Assembly (NCBI GenBank): GCA_964036045.1
Contig: OZ038381.1
Span: 63,736,242 to 63,800,241, forward strand
Reading direction: 5' to 3'
DNA from: Eutreptiella sp. 'Long Island Sound 2002'
Taxonomy: Eukaryota > Euglenozoa > Euglenophyceae > Eutreptiales > Eutreptiaceae
DNA length: 64,000 nucleotides
A program made the position numbers and the translations under genes. The notes under the pieces are model-generated. The model was given only the letters and a program-made list of their open reading frames with translations, was not told the origin of the DNA and did no database searches. Shown here in pieces: positions 1 through 9,038 of this stretch. How positions within the stretch are numbered: position 1 is the stretch's first letter; each line of letters starts with the position of its first letter.

Positions 1-790
1 CCGCAAGACTAATCTAGACCACATCAATGAACACCCAGCCTTCCCTGTCCTTTGGCTTGGGTAGGCCATAGCCCGTGTGACCCCCCCCCCCCCAGTCTCA
101 CAAGCATTCTCACCATATGCAAATGACGGGGTGGCAACATTTGCAAGCGTTCCCTTTCCCTCACCCTTGGAAGCTGCGAAACTTGCACTTGATAATGGGC
201 TCTCAAGACCAACAAGGGCACTTGTTGCATCTTGTTGCTGGAGTGTTGCAGCTTGGAGCAATATAGCCATGATCCGTTTTAGGATCGTTACAAACATGTA
301 CTTGGGCGTGTCTTGCCAGTGGTAAGTAGAAACGGGCCTAGAAGTGCTTGGAAGTGCCCAATTTCCCCTTTACATGCCAACGAGCTTGTGCAACCCCTGA
401 CCTCTAGCCCATTTGCACTGCAAGTGCCGCCTCCTAGCGAGCACAAAGGGCACAAGATACCCCGAAAGAACCGTGGAGGCTTATAGAGCTATGTGTTTTC
501 CCAAGATTCAATCAGCAAGATAAATACCCCCTCCCCAAAAAAATCCCCTGAAATGATCCAAAATGAGTGGAACTAGTGTGGAACCTCCTAGCCTACCCAT
601 GCCACCTTGTCATGGCCATGAGACCCCTAACCCTCAAATTGTTTGTAGTGCAAGTGCTGCCCCCTAGGGAGCATAGAGACCACAAAATATCACTAAACGG
701 CCCCGGAACCTCAAAGAAAGGTGCGTTCTTCTAAAATCCAATTGGCAAGAGAAAGGCAGCCCCCCAAAAAACCGCGAGTGCCACGAAACT
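1..790. other. No gene seen
   Basis: I see no convincing reading frame here. The stretch holds a C run near 81-92 and two short similar blocks (about 385-470 and 635-700), both with the words AGTGC and CCCCTAG. Nothing else can be supported. Confidence 0.5.
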
Positions 791-794
791 AGCC

Positions 795-1607
795 TTATAC
801 AGGTTTTGAACCCCCCGGTGTCCCTACTACCGGCCGCTTGTCCTCGGCAAGCTCAACAAGAAGAGCCTTGTTGGTCTCGCATTGCTGCCGGAAGCGATGA
901 AGGTCCTCACACAGCCCGCCTAGTGCTTCCCGGGCCACACACTTGGTGTCATTTGCGTCATCGGGCAACAAGCACTGCTGGATCAATCTAGTGATGCGGC
1001 TCAGGCGGGGTGGGCTACATGGCAATGTAAATATAGCCCTTCACCTTGCCTTCCAACGAGCCGGTCGTCAGCTCCACGCATGAGAGACACGGACCGTGCG
1101 TATCCCTGATCTCATCCAAGCGGGCTTGGCCCCGGCAGTGGAGCGAGAAAAAACCAATGGTATCGCAGACTACCACGGGGTTGTTCAAAGTTGCCGCGCA
1201 TGATGGGGTACATCCTCCGAAGCTGGGGTGCTCACTTGCTTTGGAGGCACACTAGGGCGATATTGCTCATTGTTGGGACGGGGTAGTCCTAGTTCCAACA
1301 CAGCATCCAACCACTCATCTGTTGCAGGTGGCTATAAATCAAGTTTGAGGTGGGCAAGGGCAACCATATTGGCTACTACCCACACTCCCCGCCTATTGGC
1401 GGCAAGTTGCAGAAGCGGCTTTTCGTTCGCGTGGATCAACATGCCCAGCACGGGGCTGGCACCCGTAAGGGGAGCCTGAGGGAAATACTCCACAACCACC
1501 TTCACGTATTGCAACCAATCTTTTTATTGCCCCCCCTTGCAGTGCACCTCCAAGAAGGCCTTGCTTGCAGGGTCTATGGTGATGGGCTTCCCAGAAAAGA
1601 TTGCCAT
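795..1607 (-). pseudogene. Decayed unknown protein gene
   Basis: Reading leftward from an ATG at 1607, protein-like sequence runs in pieces: a first piece beginning MAIFSGKPITIDPASKAFLE, a TAA at 1524-1526, a continuation in the same frame to a TAG at 1332-1334, more of the same frame, a shift to another frame around 1190-1030 (with CDTIGFFSLHCRGQARLDEI), and a last piece over 1025-795 containing DDANDTKCVAREALGGLCED. The residue composition of these pieces is ordered and not repeat-derived, whereas the opposite strand gives nothing similar. I do not recognise the family. At least two stops and one or two frameshifts make it a broken gene unless introns explain the jumps. No neighbour suggests a function. 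Confidence 0.45.
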
Positions 1608-2755
1608 TTCGTAGCGGCTATGTTCCGGTCCCGCCACCTTGCATCAATATTGTAGGGGGCACAAGGGGAGATGTTAGCCATAGGGGCTAGGGAGGATGCA
1701 AAAGCCCTAGTCAGGTGACCGGAAGACTGATCGACACACAAAATTAGAAAATTGTTTTATGGTGCCCAAGACCCCAGCGGGCAAGGTTTGTCTAGCGGAA
1801 ATCCCAAGAGACCACGAAGCAAAAAACTTGCCTCCATCAGGCAAACAATACCAATCATTGGAACCACCAATAAACCCATGGAAGATTAAGTCCATTGTAT
1901 GTACGTACGACCGGACCAAAGGGACCATCCACCCTACGCCATTGACGCACCACCAACAGACCCCAAACAGACACACAGGGGGGGGGGGGGGTTGAGATCA
2001 CCAACGGTTTTGGGTCACTTTGACCAAACAAACACCCCTTTAAACCGGATGACTACTCCGGGGTGGGCTGCCGGTAACCCACTGTGAAATGATGACCCCC
2101 ATGTCAAGGCCTATCAGGGGCAAGATAGCTAAGCCACCCACAATGGGGCTAGGAGCAAGCGGTCCACACACCTCTTCACCCTTTTTAACCAAGACTCTGG
2201 TCCCCCACTTGTGATTTTTAGACTTTTCCCATGAGTTTTTTTTTTTCAGCTGCAACACTTGTCACCCCCTCCCCGATAGGGTGAAATTTTGCCTACCACA
2301 GGAGAATTTTTTCCTACCCCCCACCACCCAGGAAGAATGTGCCCGTGGTGATGTTCAGCTTTCAAGAGCATGTACGGAGAGCTGCCGTTGCGCAACTACG
2401 GCCCGAAGAACTTTTTTGAAACATAAGGTCGATCAAAAAAGAAATATTCAATATTTAAACTTTTTAGCAACTTTCAAATTCAAATAATTTTAAGAATTAA
2501 ATTAGCATTTTTGAGCATTTTGTTCTAAGCTAATATTACTGCATACCGTGTGTTGTGCACCCTCATCGGCATACTCGAGGGCGCTCCATTTGCTATGGCG
2601 GAGGCTTGTTTGATGACCCTTTGGTATTTGTGCCTGTTGCATACCATTGTTTGCATAGTCCTTCACTTTGTTGTTTCCCCTTTGGGGCCAGCAACATGAG
2701 TGCCACCACGGCACCACGCTATGGGCCAGCTGTGATTGCGGAGCTCTAAGCGGCA
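1608..2755. other. Intergenic, low complexity
   Basis: No supported gene. There is a G run at about 1978-1991, T/A-rich sequence at 2225-2250, and an AT-rich patch at about 2410-2545 that resembles the AT-rich introns further right. Confidence 0.45.
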
Positions 2756-3366
2756 TTGGTTCGCTTGAGCGGGGCATCCAACCTAATGGATGCCCATGTG
2801 GGCCACGCATGGGCGCCATGGCTGGTGTCCTCCCCGCATTGTAAGGTCCGGTGGGGGCAAGCCACCGTGGAAGGGGGCCACAACGTCTTGCGTGCCGCAG
2901 AGGACACCGCCATACGGGAATATGCGGAGTCCTTGATCACTCCGCTTGGCGCCGTAGAACTTGTTGTGGCCTTGAAGGCCCCTAAGTCCAACTTCCGTGC
3001 CCTGTAAGAGTTCTTCACCCGGCAGGGTCTGCAATACTCCTTGAAGAACGGACGGCCGTTTCCACGGCCCATTTGCACCCGGGAGGCCCTCGACGCGGAG
3101 TGGCAGGCTCGTTGTACCCCCCTCCAACTAGCACCCCCGATCACTGCTGGTACCCCGCCTTCGTCGGGCCGCTCATGGTCCATCGCCTCCTGGGTCAATT
3201 ACGTGCAGTGCAGTGCAGTAACGCACCACGCGATTGCTTTGACCGGTCGCACCCCCTCATGTTCATTGTGCGGGGCAATGTGTTCCCCTGTGCATAGGGA
3301 AGTTGGGGCCACCTGGGCATCGTGTTGGCCAACCATGGTGCCCGCGCCCACCAACCGGCGTACTAC
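2756..3366 (+). pseudogene. Gene X copy 1, N-terminal part (broken)
   Basis: The plus strand reads LVRLSGASNLMDAHVGHAWA and onward, aligning with the minus-strand ORF at 52941-52354 (LVRLSGAKSWRDPLVSQLVG). Further shared landmarks in the same order are PFPRP versus PFPSP, SSGRSWSIASWVNYVQ versus ASGRSWPLPSWARFVQ, and FIVRGNVFPCA versus FIVRGDAYPCA. This copy has a TAA at about 3004, a frame change near 3215, a TAG just after FPCA and a TGA near 3367, so it cannot make the protein. I do not recognise the family; it has no motif I can assign to an enzyme. Alignment to the second copy stops at about 3366, where the sequence switches strand (next entry). Confidence 0.65.
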
Positions 3367-3860
3367 TGAGTCACAGTGTTTGCCACGACTGGGTGGTGTC
3401 ATCCCATATTGCCTCATCGTAGATCCACCCCACTTGGGGGGCAATCGAGACACCCATCCCGCGGCGGATCCAGGGGCTGGCACCGGCGCAGCGAACGGTG
3501 GCAGCACCTTCCACGCTGGCTCAAGTAAAGTGGCCGGTGTCGTAGATGTGCTGGAAAGTCTGAAAACAAACAAGAATTTTGAATGTTCAAGAATCTTTTT
3601 TGAAGTTCAAGAAACACAATTTGGGCCGTTGTGCCGGTTTTTGAAGGTTTTTTAAATTTTGAACATTCAAATTTGAACGACTAGACGGCGAAACGAAATA
3701 GCTACGTATTCGTGGCAACCATACCTGCAGGTTGTCACGCCATATGGCACCCATTTGCTTCATATCCTTGTCACTGCAGCCAACAACGCCGCACCCTACA
3801 ACACGATGCGGACCACCACCGGCAATACCTCCTACATGGCCATAGCCTGCAACATGCTGG
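3366..3860 (-). pseudogene. Gene X copy 1, inverted internal segment
   Basis: Here gene X homology lies on the minus strand while its flanks are on the plus strand. The minus strand reads GCSDKDMKQMGAIWRDNLQ, ending at 3725 at a splice donor GTATGG. A 165-bp AT-rich intron (3560-3724) follows with acceptor TTTTCAG, then an exon from 3559 with FQHIYDTGHFT and PQVGWIYDEAIWDDTTQSW. The second copy shows the same order: CGDKDMAPLATIWADDLK, a donor at 52128, a 159-bp intron, then LQSI and SPLVGSIYNMGVWDK. The matching splice positions and intron lengths argue for true homology. The right breakpoint lies between about 3820 and 3885. Confidence 0.65.
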
Positions 3861-3882
3861 TTGCGTCGCCAAGCCCTGCGCA

Positions 3883-4835
3883 TGGCACGGCAGAACATTT
3901 TCATGTGCATCCTGCACTGCATCATGGCACTAGGCAGGTTGGAGGTGCAGTTACTATAAGCCCTGTGCACCGACTTAGGTAAGGTACTGCGGGCCGGTGT
4001 CCGGTCCGTCTTGGACGAGGCACGCACCGGGATTCGCCTGGGCTCCGCTGCCTCGCCGGTTGGGGAGGAGGTGTACCGCCTGCTGCAGTCTAGGGGGCAC
4101 TCACAAGATGCGGCCTGCCTGAACCCATGCACCCCGGTGGTCGTGCTGTACTGGAGATGCGGGAGCTGCGGCGGCAGCTGTACCACACTTACCAGCATGG
4201 GCCCCCCCTGCATTGTTGTGGGCCAACCAGGCGCTTCCGAGAACACGTGGCGCCGAAATCGGGGTACCACTAGGGGGTGCCATAATGTGTGAAACTGATG
4301 GCGGTTGGTGTGTAACCGATGGAGGTTGGTGGGTAGCCACCAAACATCAGAGAGTGGATGCCATAGTACAAAAAAAAGGGGGGGAGGGGGTGAGCGTCCT
4401 TATGGCACCCCCTAGGTACCACTAGCTCCTATTTTTGGAGGACCGCGACAATGTCTTGGCAGCCCTGCAACCCCACAGCATGGCCATGATGAGCCGGGAC
4501 ATCTTTGACTCCATGACTAGGATCCTAAAGGTGGGCTACAACGACCACTCGGACCATGGAGGTGGCTGTGCCGAGCATCCCACACTCCTCGAGGCCCGCG
4601 TGGTGGCCCAAGCGTGGCAGTGATGGATCTTGTGGTTACATCTGCCACTCCACGGCCGGGGAGTCCCGATAGGACGTGGAGTGCGTGGTTAGTTCTCTCA
4701 TGGAACCCAATGTGCAACCCCCACCTCCCGTTCCCATTCCCCGGTCGCCACCTCCCCCAGCTTTCTTTCAGCATGGACGAAAACGCCGTTGTAGCGATGA
4801 TTGCCAAGAGCAACGAACAATTACTTCAAAAAATG
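3883..4835 (+). pseudogene. Gene X copy 1, middle part
   Basis: Plus-strand homology to the second copy resumes with FMCILHCIMALGRLEVQLL (copy 2: FLCILHCCIAIGWLQVAF), then a TAA, then VRSVLDEARTGIRLGSAASP (copy 2: VQRVLYRARRGVKLGASAAP) and AVLEMRELRRQLYHTYQ (copy 2: AVMAMRDLLRELYTDK). Further coding-like pieces follow at 4435-4623 and at 4773-4835, the latter with DENAVVAMIAKSNEQLLQKM just before a clean donor GTATGC at 4836. The intervening sequence is proline-rich or non-coding. The function is unknown. The in-frame stop and frame changes make it a relic, although some breaks could be unrecognised introns. Confidence 0.55.
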
Positions 4836-5308
4836 GTATGCTTCTGCTTGAATTTGTTTGCACTGTTGCGTGCTTGTGATTGATGCGCGTACAGTACAAT
4901 ACAGTACAGCATGCGGTACAGCACAACATAGGACAACACAATGCAGCACAATAGAGCACAGTGCAGCACAGTACAGCACAGCATAGTACAACACAGTGCA
5001 ATATAGTACAACACAATACAGCACAGTACAGCACAGCAGAGCACCAAACAGCACGGTCGAATGCAGCTGACAGCAGCACAGCACTGTACAGTGCAACATA
5101 GTATAGCAGAGTGCATTACAGTACAGGACACTGCATCACAGTACAGCAGAGTGTGGTACAATGCAGTATAGAGGGAGGTGGGAATTTCGTTCTAAATTTG
5201 AATTTTTCAAAATTGAAAAATAATTCAAAATAGGTGCATTGACGTTAGAATTGGTTTGAATTTGAATTTTTCTTTTTTGGAAGGTAATTTGTTAAAACCT
5301 GTTTGCAG
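4836..5308 (+). other. Intron with ACAGC-type microsatellite
   Basis: The donor is GTATGC at 4836 and the acceptor TTTGCAG ends at 5308. Joining the two sides keeps the frame (LLQKM then VQMMQG). Inside, 4888-5165 is a degenerate microsatellite of ACAGY/GTACAGCACA words, followed by an AT-rich, TTGAA-rich tail (5185-5285) typical of the other introns of this gene. Confidence 0.6.
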
Positions 5309-6246
5309 GTGCAGATGATGCAGGGCTCAGCCGGAGCCTTGCATCCCGAAGCGCCGCAAGCTGGAACACCTGCAGTCCAGCCAGCGGCACCACCACCAGC
5401 AGGAGCGGCAGCGAAAGCAGCTCCAACTCCCCCCCCCCCCCCCCCGGCGACCCCCTTGCCGCCAACTCCTCTTCCCCAGTGCCGGAAAGGGGCGGGGAAA
5501 AGGGGGGGCGGGGCAGATGAGCACCCGAAAAAGGAAAAGAAATCGATAAAGGAGAAGAGGGAAAAGGACACGAGGGAAAATGGTGACAGGAGGGACATGC
5601 CAGCACAAGGCATCGCAGGGGAGTCCGTGGGCGTAGGCAAAGACGAGACGTTGGGGCTGTGGTAAAGGAGGAGGAGGGGGGCCATGTATTTGGCTTCAAG
5701 GGGTCTGTGGAGGAAATCGCGGCGGCCGCACACACTTGGGTGCACGAGGTCGTGCCCTCCAGCGCCCTCGCCAAGGCCCTCGCGGTGCCATGGCTGCTTG
5801 CGGCTCTTGGGAACGAGCCACGAGCGCTGGACACACCTCCGTTCCGGGGCTCCATGAACGCCCACGTCACCCTGCAGTTTGTGTTCCAGCGCACACTACA
5901 GGGTGCCATCCAGCACTCAAAGCCCCCGAGAACCTAGGTGTGGGTGGGGACCCAGGAGGGGGTTGCGTGGGAACGGACGGTGGGCAACCGGGCGGCCGCA
6001 CCGCTTGCGTTGCTGAGCTCCTTGGAGGCGTCGGAGCGCAGGCGGATCAAAACCTCCTGGGGGCTCTTGGGCTCGGTGGTGTGCGAGCTGATGTACGATC
6101 GATGGGCCCAGCATGGCCTCGGGCGCGTTGAACGTCGCGCCTGCAAGACGTTCTTTGTCCCGGACTGGGGCAAGCTCACGGCGTCTGGGTTGTATAACCC
6201 CGCCCAGGCCCACGAATATGGAGGCTCCCATCCCGGGACACGATGA
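5309..6246 (+). pseudogene. Gene X copy 1, proline/lysine-rich and following exon
   Basis: From the acceptor at 5308 the plus strand encodes a stretch rich in Ala and Pro with a poly-Pro run made by C runs (5430-5446), followed by a Lys/Glu-rich segment (KKEKKSIKEKREKD) to a TAA near 5663. A second frame (5659 on) carries SVEEIAAAAHTWVHEVVPSS, reaches a TAG at 5935-5937 and continues in the same frame through WGLLGSVVCELMYDRWAQHG to a TGA at 6244. The last part looks folded and protein-like. The frame change and the single TAG in an otherwise open frame suggest decay, sequencing error, or stop readthrough. I do not recognise a domain. Confidence 0.45.
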
Positions 6247-6429
6247 CGCGGCCCGAGACTACGCGCCGCTATCCCCGGGAAGCGGATGCCGTCGAGCAGG
6301 GGGCCCAGACACCGGGGCCTCTTCCGCGCCGGCGTGGCGGCGTTGCTGGCGCGTGCCGGTAGCCAAAAGTACAGGCATGCCCCCCCCCCCCCCCCCCCCC
6401 CCGCCGCCTTCATCTGCCCCAGGGAGCGC

Positions 6430-6596
6430 AAATTTAAAATTTAGATGTCGGTGACGGTAGGACGTTCAAATCTGAAAAGTCAAATTCAAAAATGAGCAGG
6501 CCTGCGCAGAATTGTGGTTTCTTGAAAGTTCAAAAAAATTTGAAAACTCAAAAATGAACGCTTTTTCCTGCCTTGGCTGTCAAAATGTGTTTTAGG
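6430..6596 (+). other. Probable AT-rich intron
   Basis: An AT-rich patch with repeated TTCAAA and TTTGAA words ends in a TTTTAG-like acceptor near 6593, between coding-like stretches. It resembles the introns at 3560-3724 and 4836-5308. The exact donor is not clear. Confidence 0.4.
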
Positions 6597-7656
6597 TCAC
6601 CGACATTTACACGAATGCCTCGCACGCGGCCGGCATCCGTGTGCACTTGGAGGGGGCAGACGGCGGCATCGAGGACACCGTCAACATCGGCGGCCTTTTC
6701 CGCCTCCTGCTGAGCCGCCCAACCACGGGCCTGCACGTCTTGCGCGCCGTGCAGGAATGGAGGCAGGGCCGCGAGCTTAGCGGCCTGTGGGCAACTTCGG
6801 GGGGCCGCCGTAACCGTGGGTCCCGCTGGAGGAGATCAGCAAGATCTCCACACCTGCGTGCAAGGCGGCCCTCGCCCCAGCAGCCTTCAAGATGGAGGAA
6901 AGCCCGCCGGCAGCCCCGCCAGTGCGACTCAAGTTCAAGTCGGATGACAAGGGGCGGGTGCGCGGGCAGAAGCAGCCCTGCTAGCCCAGCCCCTCCTCTT
7001 CCTCTTCAAGCTCGAGCTCCACCACGAGCTCCAGCGAGATGGAGGAGGTGAACCCTGACCCGCCTAAGCCACAAAAAAAAAAGAAGGCGGCAACGAAGCG
7101 CAAGGGGCAGACCACAAGGGAGGGGGGGGGGAAGGCAACAAAGGGGGTGGTAGAGAAAAAGGAGAAGCATGTGGCGGCGAAGGGGGCCGGGGTGGTGCAG
7201 CCGAGGGGAGGTGAAGGGAAAAAGGTGGGGGGGGAGGCACCCGCAGGCCTGCAAGTGTGGGTCCCGTATCCGAAGGGGGTGAAGAAAGGGGTGGTGGTGG
7301 GGAATGTGAAGGGGGGGAAGCACAAGTGGGTGCTATTCGGCACTAGGGACACACCATACAAGGTGGCAGCACATTTGTGCTATGCCATCGAGGCGACCGC
7401 CACGGCGCAGTGGCAAAAGGCCACAAGAGGGGGGGGAGAAGCAACACAAGAAGCCCGCCCCACAGAGGCAGATGAGGCCGCCAACCAGGCCCCAACCCCC
7501 AAACCACCAGAGGCCGGCGTAGAGCCCACCATCTGGTCCGCATCCGCGCAGCCCGCCACCAGGTCCGCACCCACGGAGCCCGGCACCAGGTCCGCCGAGG
7601 ACCGAGCCCGGGACACCCAAGCTCTTTGGGAAGCTCCATCGTCCCGCGAACTCTAA
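6597..7656 (+). pseudogene. Gene X copy 1, C-terminal part
   Basis: The first segment reads AAGIRVHLEGADGGIEDTVN and FRLLLSRPTTGLHVLRAVQE, then loses clear frame. The frame from about 7039 is Lys-rich and then contains VWVPYPKGVKKGVVVGNVKG and HKWVLFGTRDTPYKVA. This aligns with the C-terminal part of the second copy (VVHVPYPGVHRGREGHRPWY, AVWVEYSGGTTLYEVARPLL), so the same small domain ends both proteins. A repetitive Pro/Ala/Thr tail (PATRSAPTEPGTRS) runs to a TAA at 7654. The giant transposon is inserted 56 bp downstream of this stop. The domain is not one I can name. Confidence 0.55.
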
Positions 7657-7711
7657 GGGACACCGGGGGCCCCTTTGGGTGTCCTTGGAGGACATCCATG
7701 TGACTATGGGG

Positions 7712-7719
7712 GTGCAGCG
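7712..7719. repeat. Target-site duplication of the giant transposon (left)
   Basis: GTGCAGCG lies directly before the left inverted end and is repeated exactly at 39269-39276, directly after the right inverted end. An 8-bp duplication is the length made by hAT-superfamily transposases. Confidence 0.85.
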
Positions 7720-7733
7720 CACCTATGGGTATA
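7720..7733 (+). repeat. Terminal inverted repeat, left
   Basis: CACCTATGGGTATA. It pairs with the reverse complement of 39255-39268 with one mismatch, at base 3. The CA start is typical of hAT ends. Confidence 0.8.
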
Positions 7734-8260
7734 AAGTCTGAAGTCTGAAGTCTGATTTGGCATGTCGTGTTGCGGACCCACACTAGAGCACATCCAAGCA
7801 AAAGTCTGATAAAAGTGCAAAAGTGCAGCCCCCCCCCCCCCCCCACACACAAACACACACAGGAACTTGAGATCAGGAAAATGGTTATAACAGTGCAGAC
7901 TCCCCCCCCAAGACACATAGCAACTTCACAAGAAAATGGGGATAAAAGTGCAATACCCCACCCCCCATAGACACAGAGGAACTTCACCTCAGGAAAATTG
8001 TGCGTCAGGGAAAATAGGTTGGAATGGAAAATGTGGAGAAGGGAACACTAGGAAAAGTCTGATACAAGGCCCCGCCCCCAAAACACACAACGATTCAGTT
8101 CAAGAAAATGATGGGTTGGGTCGGGGGGAAAACGGGGTTTGAAAATGCGGAAAAGGCAATTCTGGGAACAATGTAGCACAAGTACCCCCCCCCCCCAAAA
8201 AAAAACACCCATACCTCTTGGAAAATGGGGCGTTGGGGAAAATGTGGGAAAAGGGAAAAC
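7734..8260 (+). repeat. Subterminal repeat region, left
   Basis: It starts with three tandem copies of AAGTCTG (7734-7754). Then come degenerate units of about 65 bp, each with a C run, a GACACA word, GGAACTTCAC, GGAAAATGGGG and ATAAAAGTGCA. The region ends in GGAAAA-rich sequence. The right end of the element carries the same units in the opposite orientation. In hAT elements, subterminal repeats bind the transposase; that role is inferred here. Confidence 0.65.
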
Positions 8261-8387
8261 CAAGGGAACTGGGAAACCGTTACATACTGATGCTTGCTAA
8301 TGTATCAATGGACCTGCAGAGAAGGAGAACATGGGGATTGGCACAGCAGGCATGCAAAAGCACAATACCACTGCAACCCCAACAGTG

Positions 8388-9023
8388 TCATTCATCAATG
8401 AGTCCGTCCATGTCATCCACCGGCAGTTGGGAACATGGTTGTGAGCTGCTGGGAGGTGCAGCAGAAGGGGTAACACGATCCGTTGGGGGGACCCAGTCAC
8501 AGTCCATCTGGGCTAGCAAAGGCAACAACTCTTGCATAGCAAGTTCTCGGGCTTCTCCCCGGGTCTGCCTATTTGGCACCTTCACACCCATGCTTGCCAA
8601 GCAATCACGGATGCGAGCGCGTGTCCAGTCACGCAATGTGCCTGATTTTGCAGCACATACCAACTTGGCCTGTGCACGGGCCAAGGCACGCTTTGGGTCG
8701 GACTTCCGTGGTGCCACTGCCTCCTCTTCACTATTGTTTTCAGCAGCCTCAGCTGCATCATCCACAACCTGCACCACTGCCTCACCACACGGTCTTGGAT
8801 CCTTGACGAAGCATGTATGGCAAACCAGACATGTGTTGCACCGGATGCGCACAGATTGCCTGCACATTGCACAGTCCATGCCCCTTCGGAAAGTGAAGAA
8901 GTCATGGTTGCCACCATGCTGAGCAGGACTACCATCTGGTTCGACCAAAGTGCCCTCAGTGTGCTCAGACGGGCCTTGTCGGTCAGTGCGTCTGCGTGTT
9001 GCGCCTTGACAAGCCAGTGGCAC
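8388..9023 (-). CDS. Zinc-cluster and SAP-like C-terminal part of the transposase locus
   Basis: This is an open frame of about 211 residues ending in TGA. It is in the same frame as the upstream transposase tail and separated from it by a TAA at 9039-9041, so it may be the C-terminal end of the same protein. Counting from 9023, residues 51-71 form a cysteine cluster (CAMCRQSVRIRCNTCLVCHT, then C), suggesting zinc binding. Residues about 88-103 are acidic. Residues about 130-170 (LRDWTRARIRDCLASMGVKV and following) look like a SAP-type helix-extended-helix DNA-binding segment. There is no ATG at the listed left-most start, so the real N-terminus is not known. It probably helps bind transposon DNA. 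I am sure of coding and fairly sure of metal binding; SAP is a weaker call. Confidence 0.6.
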   Translation of the reverse strand: MPLACQGATRRRTDRQGPSEHTEGTLVEPDGSPAQHGGNHDFFTFRRGMDCAMCRQSVRIRCNTCLVCHTCFVKDPRPCGEAVVQVVDDAAEAAENNSEEEAVAPRKSDPKRALARAQAKLVCAAKSGTLRDWTRARIRDCLASMGVKVPNRQTRGEARELAMQELLPLLAQMDCDWVPPTDRVTPSAAPPSSSQPCSQLPVDDMDGLIDE

Positions 9024-9038
9024 TTCCGACCCCCCAAA

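Noticed and set aside
4888-5165. Cys/Leu/Val-rich membrane-like ORFs on the minus strand
   Set aside because: They come from the ACAGC microsatellite inside a clean intron of gene X copy 1.
7039-7360. Minus-strand Phe/Pro/Ser-rich ORF opposite gene X copy 1
   Set aside because: It is the complement of Lys/Gly-rich coding sequence, and only the plus frame aligns with the second copy.
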